Origin: Pseudomonadota bacterium | GTDB taxonomy: Bacteria > Pseudomonadota > Alphaproteobacteria > Rickettsiales > Rickettsiaceae | Assembly: GCA_021804505.1 (NCBI GenBank) | Contig: JAJZHL010000014.1 | Coordinates: 1-8,387 of the forward strand | Direction of reading: 5' to 3' | DNA length: 8,387 bases | Shown here: positions 1-7,092 of the stretch, piece after piece | How positions within the stretch are numbered: the stretch's first letter is position 1 | Layout: every line of letters begins with the position of its first letter | The notes under the pieces: model-generated | Databases searched by the model: none | What the model was told of the DNA's origin: nothing | The model's input: the letters and a program-made list of their open reading frames with translations, nothing else | Program-made: the position numbers and the translations under genes

Positions 1-542
1 AAACATAATACATTTGATTCGAGAGGTAAAATCGCCCCCCCTGCTGATAGATTATAAGCACTGCTCCCCGCTGGTGTTCCAACCATAGCTCCATCAGCCA
101 CTAGCTCACTCATACGTTCTATATCATCTACTTTTATTTTAAATTTAGCTGCTTGGTTTGTTTTACGAAATATTGATACTTCATTAATTGCTAAAGCAGT
201 TGATACCTTCCCATTTACCCCTTCTACAGTCATTTTTAATGGATGCAAGTTAGCAGCTACGGAATCTTGTAAATGATCTATCAATTGTGTAACAATAAGC
301 TGGTTCATCAAAAAGCCAATATTACCAGTATTCACTCCATAAAATGGAATACTAAGATCCATAAACTTATGTATTGCATGCAGCAATTCACCATCTCCAC
401 CTACTACTACAATTGCATCCGCATTTTCAACCTCAACAAATTGGTATAATTCTTTAAGCTCTTTTACCAGTTTCAAGGACTTAGCAGAGTCGTTATGTAC
501 TAGCGCTACTCTATTCGGGTCAATTTTAACTTTTGTAGACAT
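1..542 (-). CDS. nadK: NAD kinase, 3' end cut by the window edge
   Basis: Cytosolic enzyme that phosphorylates NAD to NADP using ATP or polyphosphate. It has no complete ORF in the window because the gene leaves the left edge; 180 codons read openly from ATG at 542. Visible family signatures are GGDG at residues 48-51 (nucleotide binding, catalytic Asp50), the FYGVN-GN-IGFL stretch at 67-78, the NE pair at 120-121 inside NEVSIFR, and DGAMVGTPAGSSAY at 150-163 followed by the SAGG turn. GGDG lies nearer the N-terminus than in E. coli NadK, which fits the short alphaproteobacterial/rickettsial form (about 255 aa as I recall). The start is well constrained: the in-frame stop at 558-560 leaves no other ATG, GTG or TTG upstream. 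No clear Shine-Dalgarno precedes it. The start lies 37 nt inside the upstream PAP2 gene in another frame, suggesting translational coupling. Identification is firm; only the missing C-terminus is unseen. Confidence 0.95.
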   Translation of the reverse strand, partial: MSTKVKIDPNRVALVHNDSAKSLKLVKELKELYQFVEVENADAIVVVGGDGELLHAIHKFMDLSIPFYGVNTGNIGFLMNQLIVTQLIDHLQDSVAANLHPLKMTVEGVNGKVSTALAINEVSIFRKTNQAAKFKIKVDDIERMSELVADGAMVGTPAGSSAYNLSAGGAILPLESNVLC

Positions 543-1204
543 AGGTATAATAAATGATTAATAGTTAATACTATACAGCACGAAGCGATTATATCACTTA
601 AAAAATGCCCTCCCATGAGAATACGACTTAAGCCCACTAATGAGCCAAAAAATAATGCCGTGCAATATATTCTTGAAAAAAAGGCAGGAAAGATATAAGC
701 AAAGCTAGTTAAGCTATACGCCATAGCCGCGTGCCCTGATGAGAAAGAGCAATTATGCAAACATTCTTTAGAGTACTGAAAAACACTAGTAAAATTCTTA
801 TTACCTCCAAAATCTTTGATTTGCGCTGGACGCGCTCTGCCCGAATTTTCTTTAAATACATGATTTACTAATAATCCAGGTCCTACTGAAATTGATAGTA
901 TAACATAGAGAATAGAATTAATAATTTTACGATTAAAAACTTTACTTATTACCACTAAGTACACTAAATAAAGTAGTACTAACGCAAAGAGAGATTTAGT
1001 CAGTATAGGAATACTCTTAAATAAGAACTGAACTATGAAATTATTTCTATAAATGAACCCTTCCCCATAGCTGTAAAAAAGGTTTGAAAAAGATATATCA
1101 AAATGGGGAAATAACATCAGCAATAATACGCTAATAGCTGAACTGAATATGCTCCCATAAATCAACCAGTTCAACTCACGAAATTTATTGAGCATATTAA
1201 CCAT
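506..1204 (-). CDS. PAP2-family integral membrane phosphatase
   Basis: A 232-aa multi-pass membrane protein of the type 2 phosphatidic acid phosphatase superfamily. The three-part active site is readable: KX6RP at 118-126 (KENSGRARP), an SSGH motif at 155-158 with the phosphate-relay His158, and SRX5HX3D at 193-204 with nucleophile His200 and Asp204. Hydrophobic segments lie near residues 14-33, 71-88, 94-112, 160-178, 180-196 and 205-223, giving about six spans with the active site expected on the periplasmic face. Motif 2 has Ser where the usual motif has Pro (PSGH), a tolerated variant. Relatives dephosphorylate undecaprenyl pyrophosphate, phosphatidylglycerol phosphate or lipid A; the substrate here cannot be assigned. 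It is the first gene of a two-gene unit with nadK, which it overlaps by 37 nt. The ATG at 1204 is the longest start; the ATG three codons later (1195) is equally possible, and neither has a strong ribosome binding site. Confidence 0.88.
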   Translation of the reverse strand: MVNMLNKFRELNWLIYGSIFSSAISVLLLMLFPHFDISFSNLFYSYGEGFIYRNNFIVQFLFKSIPILTKSLFALVLLYLVYLVVISKVFNRKIINSILYVILSISVGPGLLVNHVFKENSGRARPAQIKDFGGNKNFTSVFQYSKECLHNCSFSSGHAAMAYSLTSFAYIFPAFFSRIYCTALFFGSLVGLSRILMGGHFLSDIIASCCIVLTINHLLYLCLQKLKLTRIE

Positions 1205-1282
1205 AGACGGAAAGCTAAGAATGAGTTATAAAGAATTGAACAGATTATACACTAAATTAACATATAATATATAGAAGTTCCA
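1205..1282. promoter_or_regulatory. Divergent promoter region between the PAP2 gene and rnj
   Basis: This 78-nt AT-rich gap separates two divergent genes and must drive both unless other promoters exist. A perfect TATAAT lies on the plus strand at 1263-1268, 14 nt before the rnj ATG, and another on the minus strand at 1249-1244, facing the PAP2 gene. Neither has a good TTGACA-like box at 16-18 bp. If the plus-strand box is used, the rnj message would be nearly leaderless, with the weak AGAAG (1273-1277) close to its 5' end. AT-rich sequence throws up TATAAT by chance, so this is a candidate only. Confidence 0.35.
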
Positions 1283-2962
1283 ATGTCATTCAACATTAAA
1301 AACCACAAAAATGATCTACTATTTGTACCACTCGGGGGCACAAATGAAATAGGCATTAACGTCAATTTGTACCACTATAAAGGGAAATGGTTAATGATTG
1401 ATTGTGGTAGCGGCTTTGCTGACGACTATTTACCAGGCGTCGACATGGTAGTCGCCGACTTGAGTTTTATTGAAAAACACAAAAAGGATCTAATCGCTCT
1501 AATTCTCACTCATGCTCATGAGGATCACTTAGGTGCTGTGCAGTATCTATGGAATAACTTGGAATGCCCTATATATGCGACAACTTTCACTGCCAATTTC
1601 CTGAAAATCAGGCTAGGAGAATATGGTCTTTCTAAGACTCTCAAAATCCACGAAGTAAAGCCTGCAGCTAAAATAGACTTAGACCCTTTCCAGATAGAAA
1701 TGGTTCCTCTCACTCACTCCGCTCCAGAAATGCAAGCAATTATGATACGTACTGAAGCCGGGAATATTTTGCATACAGGGGATTGGAAATTTGATCAAAA
1801 CCCAATAGTAGGAAACAAAGCTGACGATGAACTATTAAAAGCTTACGGAGATGAAGGGGTTTTAGCATTAGTTTGCGACTCTACTAATGTCTTTAATGAA
1901 GGCAAGACTGGTTCAGAGGGGGACGTTCGTAAAAGCCTAATAGATATAATAGCTGGCTGCCCACAAATGGTTGTAGTAACAACTTTTGCCTCAAACCTTG
2001 CACGGCTTGACACTATTATCCATGCTGGTCAGCTAGCGGGACGAAAAGTAGCGTTAACGGGACGAAGTTTACATAGAATTTTCTTAGCTGCTCAAGAAAG
2101 TGGTTATATGCAGGATATTGCTCCACTAATAGATGAGCGTGATATACCAAGGTTCAAAAGAAATGAATTACTAGTTATAGCCACAGGCTGCCAAGGTGAA
2201 CCCATGGCAGCTACAGCGAAAATGGCTAATAGTAGTCATCCTAATGTTAAGTTAGCTCCTAAGGACACAGTGATATTTTCCTCCAAGATTATTCCTGGCA
2301 ATGAGAAAAAGATTTTCCGAATGTTTAATATTTTTGTGAAATCAGGTGTGGAAGTAATAACTGAAAGGGATCATTTCGTCCATGTTTCAGGGCATCCGGC
2401 AATAGATGATTTGAAATTAATGTATTCTCTGGTCAAGCCTCAAATTTGTATACCTGTACATGGTGAGCCAGTACATATACACGAGCATGCTAAACTAGCG
2501 CGTAAGAACGGTATCAAGCACACGGTAGAAGTCGAAAATGGAAGCGTAGTGCTATTAGAACCTAATAATCCTCATGTTTTAGACAAAGTACAATCCGGCT
2601 ATTTAGCTGTAGATGGAAATTATCTCTTATCATCAGAATCTAGTATATTTAAAACAAGACGTAGAATGCGTGATGCCGGGGTAGTAGTTGCTTCTTTGGT
2701 AATTAATAAAAAAGGAGAGTTGGTAGCAAGACCAATTTTATCAATGCCAGGTCTACTTGATGCAGATCAAGATTCTCAGCTCATTAATATAATAAAGGAC
2801 GATATAGCTGAAACAATTGAAATTCAGAGAAAGTCCACAAAGGTTAACTTGCTGGGCGAGAAAATAGAAAATGCTGTAAGAGCAGCTATACGTAAAACAT
2901 TAAAGCATGAAATAAACAAAACCCCTATTATTATTGTCAACATAGAGACTGTATTAATGTAA
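1283..2962 (+). CDS. rnj: Ribonuclease J (metallo-beta-lactamase/beta-CASP RNase)
   Basis: A 559-aa two-zinc ribonuclease with 5'-to-3' exonuclease and endonuclease activity, acting in the cytoplasm on mRNA decay and, in alphaproteobacteria, 5' maturation of ribosomal RNA. The metallo-beta-lactamase core shows HAHEDH at 77-82 (metal ligands His77, His79, Asp81, His82), His145 in LTHSAPE and Asp167 in HTGDWKFD. The beta-CASP insert shows CDSTN at 198-202, TGCQGEP at 301-307 and HVSGHP at 367-372. The last ligand is His393 in IPVHGEP. A C-terminal domain (about 450-559) completes the usual full length. All expected metal ligands are present, so it should be active. The ATG at 1283 gives the family N-terminus and is preceded by a weak AGAAG. 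It reads away from the PAP2/nadK unit, and its 3' side faces a palindromic repeat and a converging tRNA, so it is probably monocistronic. Confidence 0.95.
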   Translation: MSFNIKNHKNDLLFVPLGGTNEIGINVNLYHYKGKWLMIDCGSGFADDYLPGVDMVVADLSFIEKHKKDLIALILTHAHEDHLGAVQYLWNNLECPIYATTFTANFLKIRLGEYGLSKTLKIHEVKPAAKIDLDPFQIEMVPLTHSAPEMQAIMIRTEAGNILHTGDWKFDQNPIVGNKADDELLKAYGDEGVLALVCDSTNVFNEGKTGSEGDVRKSLIDIIAGCPQMVVVTTFASNLARLDTIIHAGQLAGRKVALTGRSLHRIFLAAQESGYMQDIAPLIDERDIPRFKRNELLVIATGCQGEPMAATAKMANSSHPNVKLAPKDTVIFSSKIIPGNEKKIFRMFNIFVKSGVEVITERDHFVHVSGHPAIDDLKLMYSLVKPQICIPVHGEPVHIHEHAKLARKNGIKHTVEVENGSVVLLEPNNPHVLDKVQSGYLAVDGNYLLSSESSIFKTRRRMRDAGVVVASLVINKKGELVARPILSMPGLLDADQDSQLINIIKDDIAETIEIQRKSTKVNLLGEKIENAVRAAIRKTLKHEINKTPIIIVNIETVLM

Positions 2963-2983
2963 AGGTCATTGTGAACCCTATAA

Positions 2984-3061
2984 TGTCATTCCAGCTTAGG
3001 CTGGAATCCAGTCTAATATATACTAGATTAGGTCTAGTTCCTGAATCAAGTTCGAGATGAC
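2984..3061. repeat. Degenerate palindromic repeat, Rickettsiales type
   Basis: Non-coding palindrome-rich block in the 147-nt gap between rnj and tRNA-Val. Its left part is a perfect 8-bp hairpin, attccagc/gctggaat (2988-2995 and 3000-3007), with a 4-nt loop. The ends are inverted: gtcat at 2985-2989 and atgac at 3057-3061. Inside are further small inverted repeats, ctaat/attag (3013-3017, 3027-3031) and ctaga/tctag (3023-3027, 3032-3036), and a degenerate stem gaa/ttc (3043-3045, 3051-3053). The GTCATTCC...GGAATCCAG...GATGAC layout matches the short palindromic elements I know from Rickettsia and Wolbachia genomes; assignment to a named family would need alignment. It lies between converging transcription units (rnj and the tRNA), so the hairpin could also help end transcription, but no T-run follows it on either strand. 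Confidence 0.55.
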
Positions 3062-3109
3062 TGATTGGCGTTCGGGCTGACCGAAACTCCTTATACCCTC
3101 AATTCCTGA

Positions 3110-3186
3110 TGGTGGGCGGTAGTGGACTCGAACCACCGACCTTTACGATGTCAACGTAATGCTCTAACCAACTGAGCTAACCGCCC
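3110..3186 (-). tRNA. tRNA-Val (anticodon GAC), CCA encoded
   Basis: The minus strand folds into a complete tRNA. The 7-bp acceptor stem GGGCGGT (3186-3180) pairs with ACCGCCC (3120-3114), the discriminator is A at 3113, and CCA is encoded at 3112-3110. The D arm contains TAGCTCAGTTGG. The anticodon stem TTACG/CGTAA encloses the loop TTGACAT, giving anticodon GAC (valine, reading GUC and GUU). The T arm contains GGTTCGAGTCC. No intron or damage is seen. It stands alone, opposite in strand to rnj and cmk; downstream on the minus strand there is only a weak hairpin at 3085-3071 with no T-run. Confidence 0.97.
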
Positions 3187-3205
3187 AAACAATTAAGAAA
3201 TCGTT

Positions 3206-3233
3206 ATTTAATAGATTTCAGAGTCTATGTCTA
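3206..3233 (-). promoter_or_regulatory. Candidate promoter for tRNA-Val
   Basis: Reading the minus strand, TAGACA (3233-3228; five of six match TTGACA) is followed after 16 bp by TTAAAT (3211-3206; four of six match TATAAT). Transcription would begin about 13 nt before the mature tRNA 5' end at 3186, a sensible leader length. The left arm of the 12-bp inverted repeat fills most of the spacer. Chance matches are common in such AT-rich DNA. Confidence 0.3.
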
Positions 3234-3327
3234 ATCTATAATGCTCAAAATTTCAAGTTCTATTTGCTTTCTTCCTAAGAATAAGGTAGAATCATCGAGA
3301 AAATCGTAAGTACATGACTCTGAAATC
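3214..3327. repeat. 12-bp perfect inverted repeat spanning the cmk start
   Basis: The arms gatttcagagtc (3214-3225) and gactctgaaatc (3316-3327) are exact reverse complements separated by 90 nt. With one bulged base (t3226) the pairing extends four more bases, taking in the cmk ATG at 3314-3316. The right arm encodes the cmk N-terminus (residues 2-5, in a stretch that resembles Rickettsia Cmk), so the left arm looks like the extra copy. It lies in the spacer of the candidate tRNA-Val promoter. On a read-through transcript the arms could pair and cover the cmk start codon. Confidence 0.55.
3264..3292 (+). promoter_or_regulatory. Candidate sigma-70 promoter for cmk
   Basis: TTGCTT (3264-3269) is followed after exactly 17 bp by TAGAAT (3287-3292), one mismatch from TATAAT. 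Start of transcription would be near 3299, giving a leader of about 15 nt before the cmk ATG at 3314. A transcript from here would lack the left arm of the 12-bp inverted repeat. The -35 box is weak (three of six). Confidence 0.35.
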
Positions 3328-3967
3328 CAAGGCATTTGACTTTCACAGTAAGTTTGTGATAGCGCTCGATGGGCCTGCTGCTTCTGGTAAAGGAACAGTA
3401 GGTAAGTTACTATCAAACAGACTTAATTTGTCTTATTTCCAATCAAGTATTGTTTATAGAAGTCTTGCTCTTGCTTGTATAAAAAACAGCATTGATATCT
3501 CTGATACAAAAGCAGTAGTTAATTTGTCTAAATCTCTTGAATTATCCCAAGATACAGAAGCTCTGCAAAGTGAATCTATAGGTAGTGTGGCCTCAAAAAT
3601 TGCTGCCATACCTGAGGTCAGAGATAATTTAGGAGTGCACTTAAAGCGAATAATAGAAACCACTCCCAGGATATTAATGGAGGGGCGTGATATAGGAAGC
3701 GTTATAGCACCAAATGCTGATTTAAAGCTTTTTATTAAAGCAGATGTTGCTATTAGGGCAAAGAGAAGGTATAAAGAACTGCTAGATAGGGGTGAAGAAT
3801 CTTCTTACGACAGAGTTTTAGAACAACTAATATTGCGTGACGACAGAGATACAACAAGAAGTAGCGGACCTTTGGTTTTACCACCAGATGCTCTGGAAAT
3901 TGATACTTCTTATTTAGCGCCTGAAGAAGTTTTAGAAAAAATTTTTGAAGTGATTTTAGCCAGGTAA
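3314..3967 (+). CDS. cmk: Cytidylate kinase
   Basis: A 217-aa cytosolic nucleoside monophosphate kinase converting CMP and dCMP to the diphosphates with ATP, needed for CTP recycling and dCTP supply. The P-loop GPAASGKGT is at 20-28. The CMP-site strand FQSSIVYR is at 42-49, EGRDIGSVIAP at 123-133, and the lid/C-terminal region RDDRDTTRSSGPL at 175-187 with DALEIDTS at 192-199; these are the typical bacterial Cmk blocks in order, and the length is normal. Where E. coli has DSGAIYR, this protein has QSSIVYR, replacing the Asp with Gln; I recall the same reading in Rickettsia, so it is probably lineage-wide rather than damage. The ATG at 3314 fits the Rickettsia-like N-terminus (LKSKAFD). No strong Shine-Dalgarno is seen. 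It is followed by rpsA after 92 nt, the conserved cmk-rpsA pairing of proteobacteria. Confidence 0.95.
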   Translation: MTLKSKAFDFHSKFVIALDGPAASGKGTVGKLLSNRLNLSYFQSSIVYRSLALACIKNSIDISDTKAVVNLSKSLELSQDTEALQSESIGSVASKIAAIPEVRDNLGVHLKRIIETTPRILMEGRDIGSVIAPNADLKLFIKADVAIRAKRRYKELLDRGEESSYDRVLEQLILRDDRDTTRSSGPLVLPPDALEIDTSYLAPEEVLEKIFEVILAR

Positions 3968-4022
3968 AATAGCCTAATTTCGTGCTTAAGGGCATTTTAT
4001 CTTTTATTAACAATTTAATTTT

Positions 4023-4028
4023 TATACT
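4023..4028 (+). promoter_or_regulatory. Possible -10 box upstream of rpsA
   Basis: TATACT (4023-4028) lies 31 nt before the rpsA ATG in the 92-nt T-rich gap after cmk. TTAACA (4007-4012) is nearby, but its 10-bp spacing is too short for a -35 partner, and nothing convincing sits at 16-18 bp. A separate rpsA promoter would be expected for a highly expressed ribosomal protein, so this is recorded as a weak candidate only. Confidence 0.22.
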
Positions 4029-4059
4029 AGCTTAGCACCACTGGTATTTCGAGAATAAT

Positions 4060-5790
4060 ATGCAAATACAAAAGTTTAAGAAAAAATTTGTTTCTCAACT
4101 TGCAGACATTAGCGCCACCTCACACGAAGATTTTGGCCAAATGCTTGATACTATAAGCACTAGCCACATCAAAGAAAATAGCGTTGTGAAAGGACAGGTC
4201 GTAGGAATTGCAAAAGGTGTAATAATAGTTGATGTTGGCCTCAAAAATGAAGGCAGGGTGCCAATTGAAGAATTTCAATTAGCTAGTGGTCAAGCTTTAC
4301 CAGAGATTGGTGATATTGTTGATGTATATATAGAAAAAATTGAAGGACGTAACGGAAGAACAATACTTAGTAGAGAAAAAGCTATTAGGGAAGAATCTTG
4401 GGGACATTTAGAAATTGCATGTGCTAAAGGTGAGTTCGTTGATGGAATAATTTTTGGACGCGTAAAGGGTGGATTTACTGTAGATTTAGCAGGAGTCGTT
4501 GCTTTCTTGCCGGGTAGCCAGGTTGACGTAAGACCAATAAAAGATATTTCCTCGTTAATGGGCATTAAACAACCTTTCCAAATTCTGAAAATGGATAAGA
4601 AGCTTGGTAACATCGTTGTGTCTAGAAGAGCTATTCTTGAAGAATCAAGGTCTGAAGCAAGAGATGAAATGCTTGCAAAAATCAAAGAAGGAATGACTCT
4701 AGAAGGTATAGTAAAAAATATCACAGACTACGGGGCCTTTATCGATTTGGGTAACGTAGATGGTTTATTGCACGTAACAGATATCTCCTGGAGTAGAATT
4801 AACCATCCATCAGAGGTACTAACTTTAGGCCAAAAAGTTAAAGTAATAGTTATTAAATTCAACGAAGAGACTAAACGCATCTCCCTTGGAATGAAGCAAT
4901 TAGATAATAATCCTTGGCAGAGTATTAAAGAAGAATTCCCTGTTGGCAAAATAATGGTTGGCAAGGTAACCAATATAGCTGATTATGGAGTATTTATTGA
5001 GCTGAAAGATGGTATTGAAGGACTTGTTCACTCAAGTGAAATCAGTTGGGTAAAATCCCACCACCCTTCTAAAAAAATGTTAACCATTGGCCAAGAAGTA
5101 CAATTTGTAGTTTTGGAAGTGGATACTGAAAAACACAGAATTTCTCTAAGCATAAAACAATGTCAAGAAAATCCATTAATCGATTTTGCAAAACACCATC
5201 CGGTAGGTAGCATCATTACAGCTCCAATACGTAATATCACAGACTTTGGTATGTTTGTTGCGCTCAACGAGCATATTGATGGCATGATCCATGAGACGGA
5301 TATAAGCTGGGACAATAACGGCACTGAGTTACTACAATCATATAAGAAAAATGACATGGTTGAATGTAAAGTATTATCTATTGATATTGAGAAAGAACGT
5401 ATTAGCCTTGGAATAAAGCAACTCACTGAAAATGAAAGAACAAAAGAGTTAGATAATTACAAGAAAAATATGGTAGTCACCTGCTTCGTTACCAATATTA
5501 AAGAAGATGGGATAGAAGTATCAATCGATGATAAAGTATCAGGCTTCATCAAAAAAACAGATTTATCGGGTGATAAAGCTGAACAGAAAGTAGAGAGATT
5601 TGCTGTAGGAGATAGGCTTGATGCCCAAATTATGGTTATTGATAAAGCCGGTAAGATTGGTCTATCTATTAAAGCACTTGAGATAGAAGCTAGGAAAAAG
5701 GCTATCCAGGAATATGGATCTACAGATAGCGGCGCTAGTCTGGGAGATATACTTGGAGCGGCATTAGAAAGTGGCAAAGAAAACAAATGA
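4060..5790 (+). CDS. rpsA: 30S ribosomal protein S1
   Basis: A 576-aa RNA-binding protein of the small subunit that helps load and unfold mRNA at initiation. It is built from six S1 (OB-fold) repeats at about 40-106, 124-190, 209-279, 295-367, 382-454 and 468-538. The first two are divergent and expected to anchor S1 to the 30S subunit. Repeats 3-5 carry the clear signatures ([20 protein letters not shown] and [10 protein letters not shown], each followed by a DISW/EISW block and ending ISLGMKQ, ISLSIKQ or ISLGIKQ). Repeat 6 is weaker. Number of repeats and length match proteobacterial S1. The ATG at 4060 begins just before the first repeat, as usual, with only GAGAA upstream as a weak ribosome binding site. 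It follows cmk and precedes murA by 22 nt without a terminator, so murA is probably co-transcribed. Confidence 0.97.
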   Translation: MQIQKFKKKFVSQLADISATSHEDFGQMLDTISTSHIKENSVVKGQVVGIAKGVIIVDVGLKNEGRVPIEEFQLASGQALPEIGDIVDVYIEKIEGRNGRTILSREKAIREESWGHLEIACAKGEFVDGIIFGRVKGGFTVDLAGVVAFLPGSQVDVRPIKDISSLMGIKQPFQILKMDKKLGNIVVSRRAILEESRSEARDEMLAKIKEGMTLEGIVKNITDYGAFIDLGNVDGLLHVTDISWSRINHPSEVLTLGQKVKVIVIKFNEETKRISLGMKQLDNNPWQSIKEEFPVGKIMVGKVTNIADYGVFIELKDGIEGLVHSSEISWVKSHHPSKKMLTIGQEVQFVVLEVDTEKHRISLSIKQCQENPLIDFAKHHPVGSIITAPIRNITDFGMFVALNEHIDGMIHETDISWDNNGTELLQSYKKNDMVECKVLSIDIEKERISLGIKQLTENERTKELDNYKKNMVVTCFVTNIKEDGIEVSIDDKVSGFIKKTDLSGDKAEQKVERFAVGDRLDAQIMVIDKAGKIGLSIKALEIEARKKAIQEYGSTDSGASLGDILGAALESGKENK

Positions 5791-5812
5791 TCGACCTTCG
5801 TGAAAATACTGC

Positions 5813-7090
5813 ATGGATAGTCTAGTTATTAGAGGAGGAAATGTCCTCAAAGGGAAAGTAAACGTTAGTGGAGCTAAAAACGCTGCTTTACCCATTATGG
5901 CAGCCTCCCTGCTAGTGGACAAGCTTACTATCAGCAATGTACCAAAACTCACTGATATAATCACAATGAAAAGTTTGCTATCAACACTTGGTAGCAGAAT
6001 TAGCGTTATCAGTGAGCAAGGTAGCGAATATACTCTTCAGATTGAAAGCACTCATATAGACAATTTTACTGCCCCATATGACATAGTACGCAAAATGCGT
6101 GCTTCTATTTGGGTACTTGGCCCATTACTTGCAAGATTCTCTAAAGCGAAAGTCTCATTACCGGGAGGATGCGCCATTGGCGCACGACAAGTCGATTTGC
6201 ATATAGCAGTACTCGAAGCTATGGGAGCAAAAATCAAACTCAGCAACGGCTATATAAATGCTACAGTGAAGGGCAGATTAAAAGGCACTCACTTTGTTTT
6301 TGATAAAATATCAGTTGGCGCTACTATTAATGCCATCATGGCTGCGAGTTTAGCCGATGGAGAAACTACATTACTAAACTGTGCAAGAGAGCCAGAAATT
6401 GTTGATTTATGCAATTGCCTTAGCAAAATGGGAGTAGAAATTGATGGTATTGCCACAAGCTCAATAAGAATAATGGGGCAACCTACTCTTAATAGTACGG
6501 AGCACCGAATCATGCCAGACCGGATTGAAGCTGGAACTTATATGATTGCAGCAGCCATTACTAAAGGTAACCTAAACATTTATGGTATCGATTACAATAT
6601 TATTGAAAATTTAGGACTAAAATTAATTGAAGCAGGAATTAAAGTCACCCCTATTGAGAATGGTATAAATGTTTCATATGTTGGGCAAATAAATCCCGTT
6701 GATGTGAATACTAATCCTTACCCAGGATTTGCCACAGATTTACAAGCCCAGTTTATTAGCTTGATGACTATTTCCAACGGCACTTCTGTTATCACAGAGA
6801 ACATTTTTGAGAATCGCTTTATGCATGTCCCTGAATTATGTCGTATGGGGGCTAACATTACTATCAATGGTAATAGCGCCCTGGTACGCGGCGTTGATAC
6901 TTTGGTGGGAGCAGAAGTCATGGCAAGTGACCTTAGAGCATCAGTATCTCTGGTACTGGCAGGGCTTATTGCTAATGGACAAACAACAGTACATAGGATT
7001 TATCACCTAGATCGTGGTTACCAAGCTTTGGAAAGCAAACTAATAAATTGCGGGGCAAGCATTGAGCGTGTTAAAGGATATACTGTTTAA
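5813..7090 (+). CDS. murA: UDP-N-acetylglucosamine 1-carboxyvinyltransferase
   Basis: A 425-aa cytosolic enzyme that transfers enolpyruvate from phosphoenolpyruvate to UDP-GlcNAc, the first committed step of peptidoglycan synthesis. The N-terminal block has SGAKNAALP (19-27) with Lys22 and Asn23. RKMRAS is at 93-98, and the catalytic loop [12 protein letters not shown] at 117-128 carries Cys120. [10 protein letters not shown] is at 235-244, [11 protein letters not shown] at 304-314 with the general base Asp308, and HLDRGY at 398-403. Cysteine, not the Asp of fosfomycin-resistant forms, occupies the active site. Length and domain order are normal for MurA. It is a member of the same fold family as AroA, but [10 protein letters not shown] and DLQAQF identify MurA. 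The ATG at 5813 lies 22 nt after rpsA with no clear Shine-Dalgarno. Its stop (7088-7090) is 2 nt from the stop of the opposing addB. Confidence 0.97.
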   Translation: MDSLVIRGGNVLKGKVNVSGAKNAALPIMAASLLVDKLTISNVPKLTDIITMKSLLSTLGSRISVISEQGSEYTLQIESTHIDNFTAPYDIVRKMRASIWVLGPLLARFSKAKVSLPGGCAIGARQVDLHIAVLEAMGAKIKLSNGYINATVKGRLKGTHFVFDKISVGATINAIMAASLADGETTLLNCAREPEIVDLCNCLSKMGVEIDGIATSSIRIMGQPTLNSTEHRIMPDRIEAGTYMIAAAITKGNLNIYGIDYNIIENLGLKLIEAGIKVTPIENGINVSYVGQINPVDVNTNPYPGFATDLQAQFISLMTISNGTSVITENIFENRFMHVPELCRMGANITINGNSALVRGVDTLVGAEVMASDLRASVSLVLAGLIANGQTTVHRIYHLDRGYQALESKLINCGASIERVKGYTV

Positions 7091-7092
7091 AT

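Noticed and set aside
3071..3085. Hairpin ttcgg/ccgaa just downstream of tRNA-Val as its terminator.
   Set aside because: It is a 5-bp stem with no T-run on the minus strand, so it is not a credible intrinsic terminator alone.
3231..3416. A 61-codon minus-strand frame covering the tRNA-cmk gap.
   Set aside because: It overlaps the cmk start region antisense and has no ribosome binding site or recognisable protein feature.
3972..4005. Possible rho-independent terminator after cmk: a GCCU/GGGC stem (3972-3975, 3990-3993) followed by T-rich sequence.
   Set aside because: The stem is only 4 bp including a G-U pair, with a 14-nt loop; too weak to call, and the T-rich tract is ordinary for this AT-rich region.
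4290..5786. Antisense open frames inside rpsA, the longest 144 codons at 4290-4724 and 109 codons at 5457-5786 (minus strand).
   Set aside because: They lie fully opposite a strongly conserved gene, have no recognisable domain, and their Ser/Ile/Pro-rich composition is what the reverse of S1 codons yields.
6807..7010. A 67-codon plus-strand frame inside murA.
   Set aside because: It is a frame shadow within the conserved C-terminal half of MurA, with no upstream ribosome binding site or family signal.
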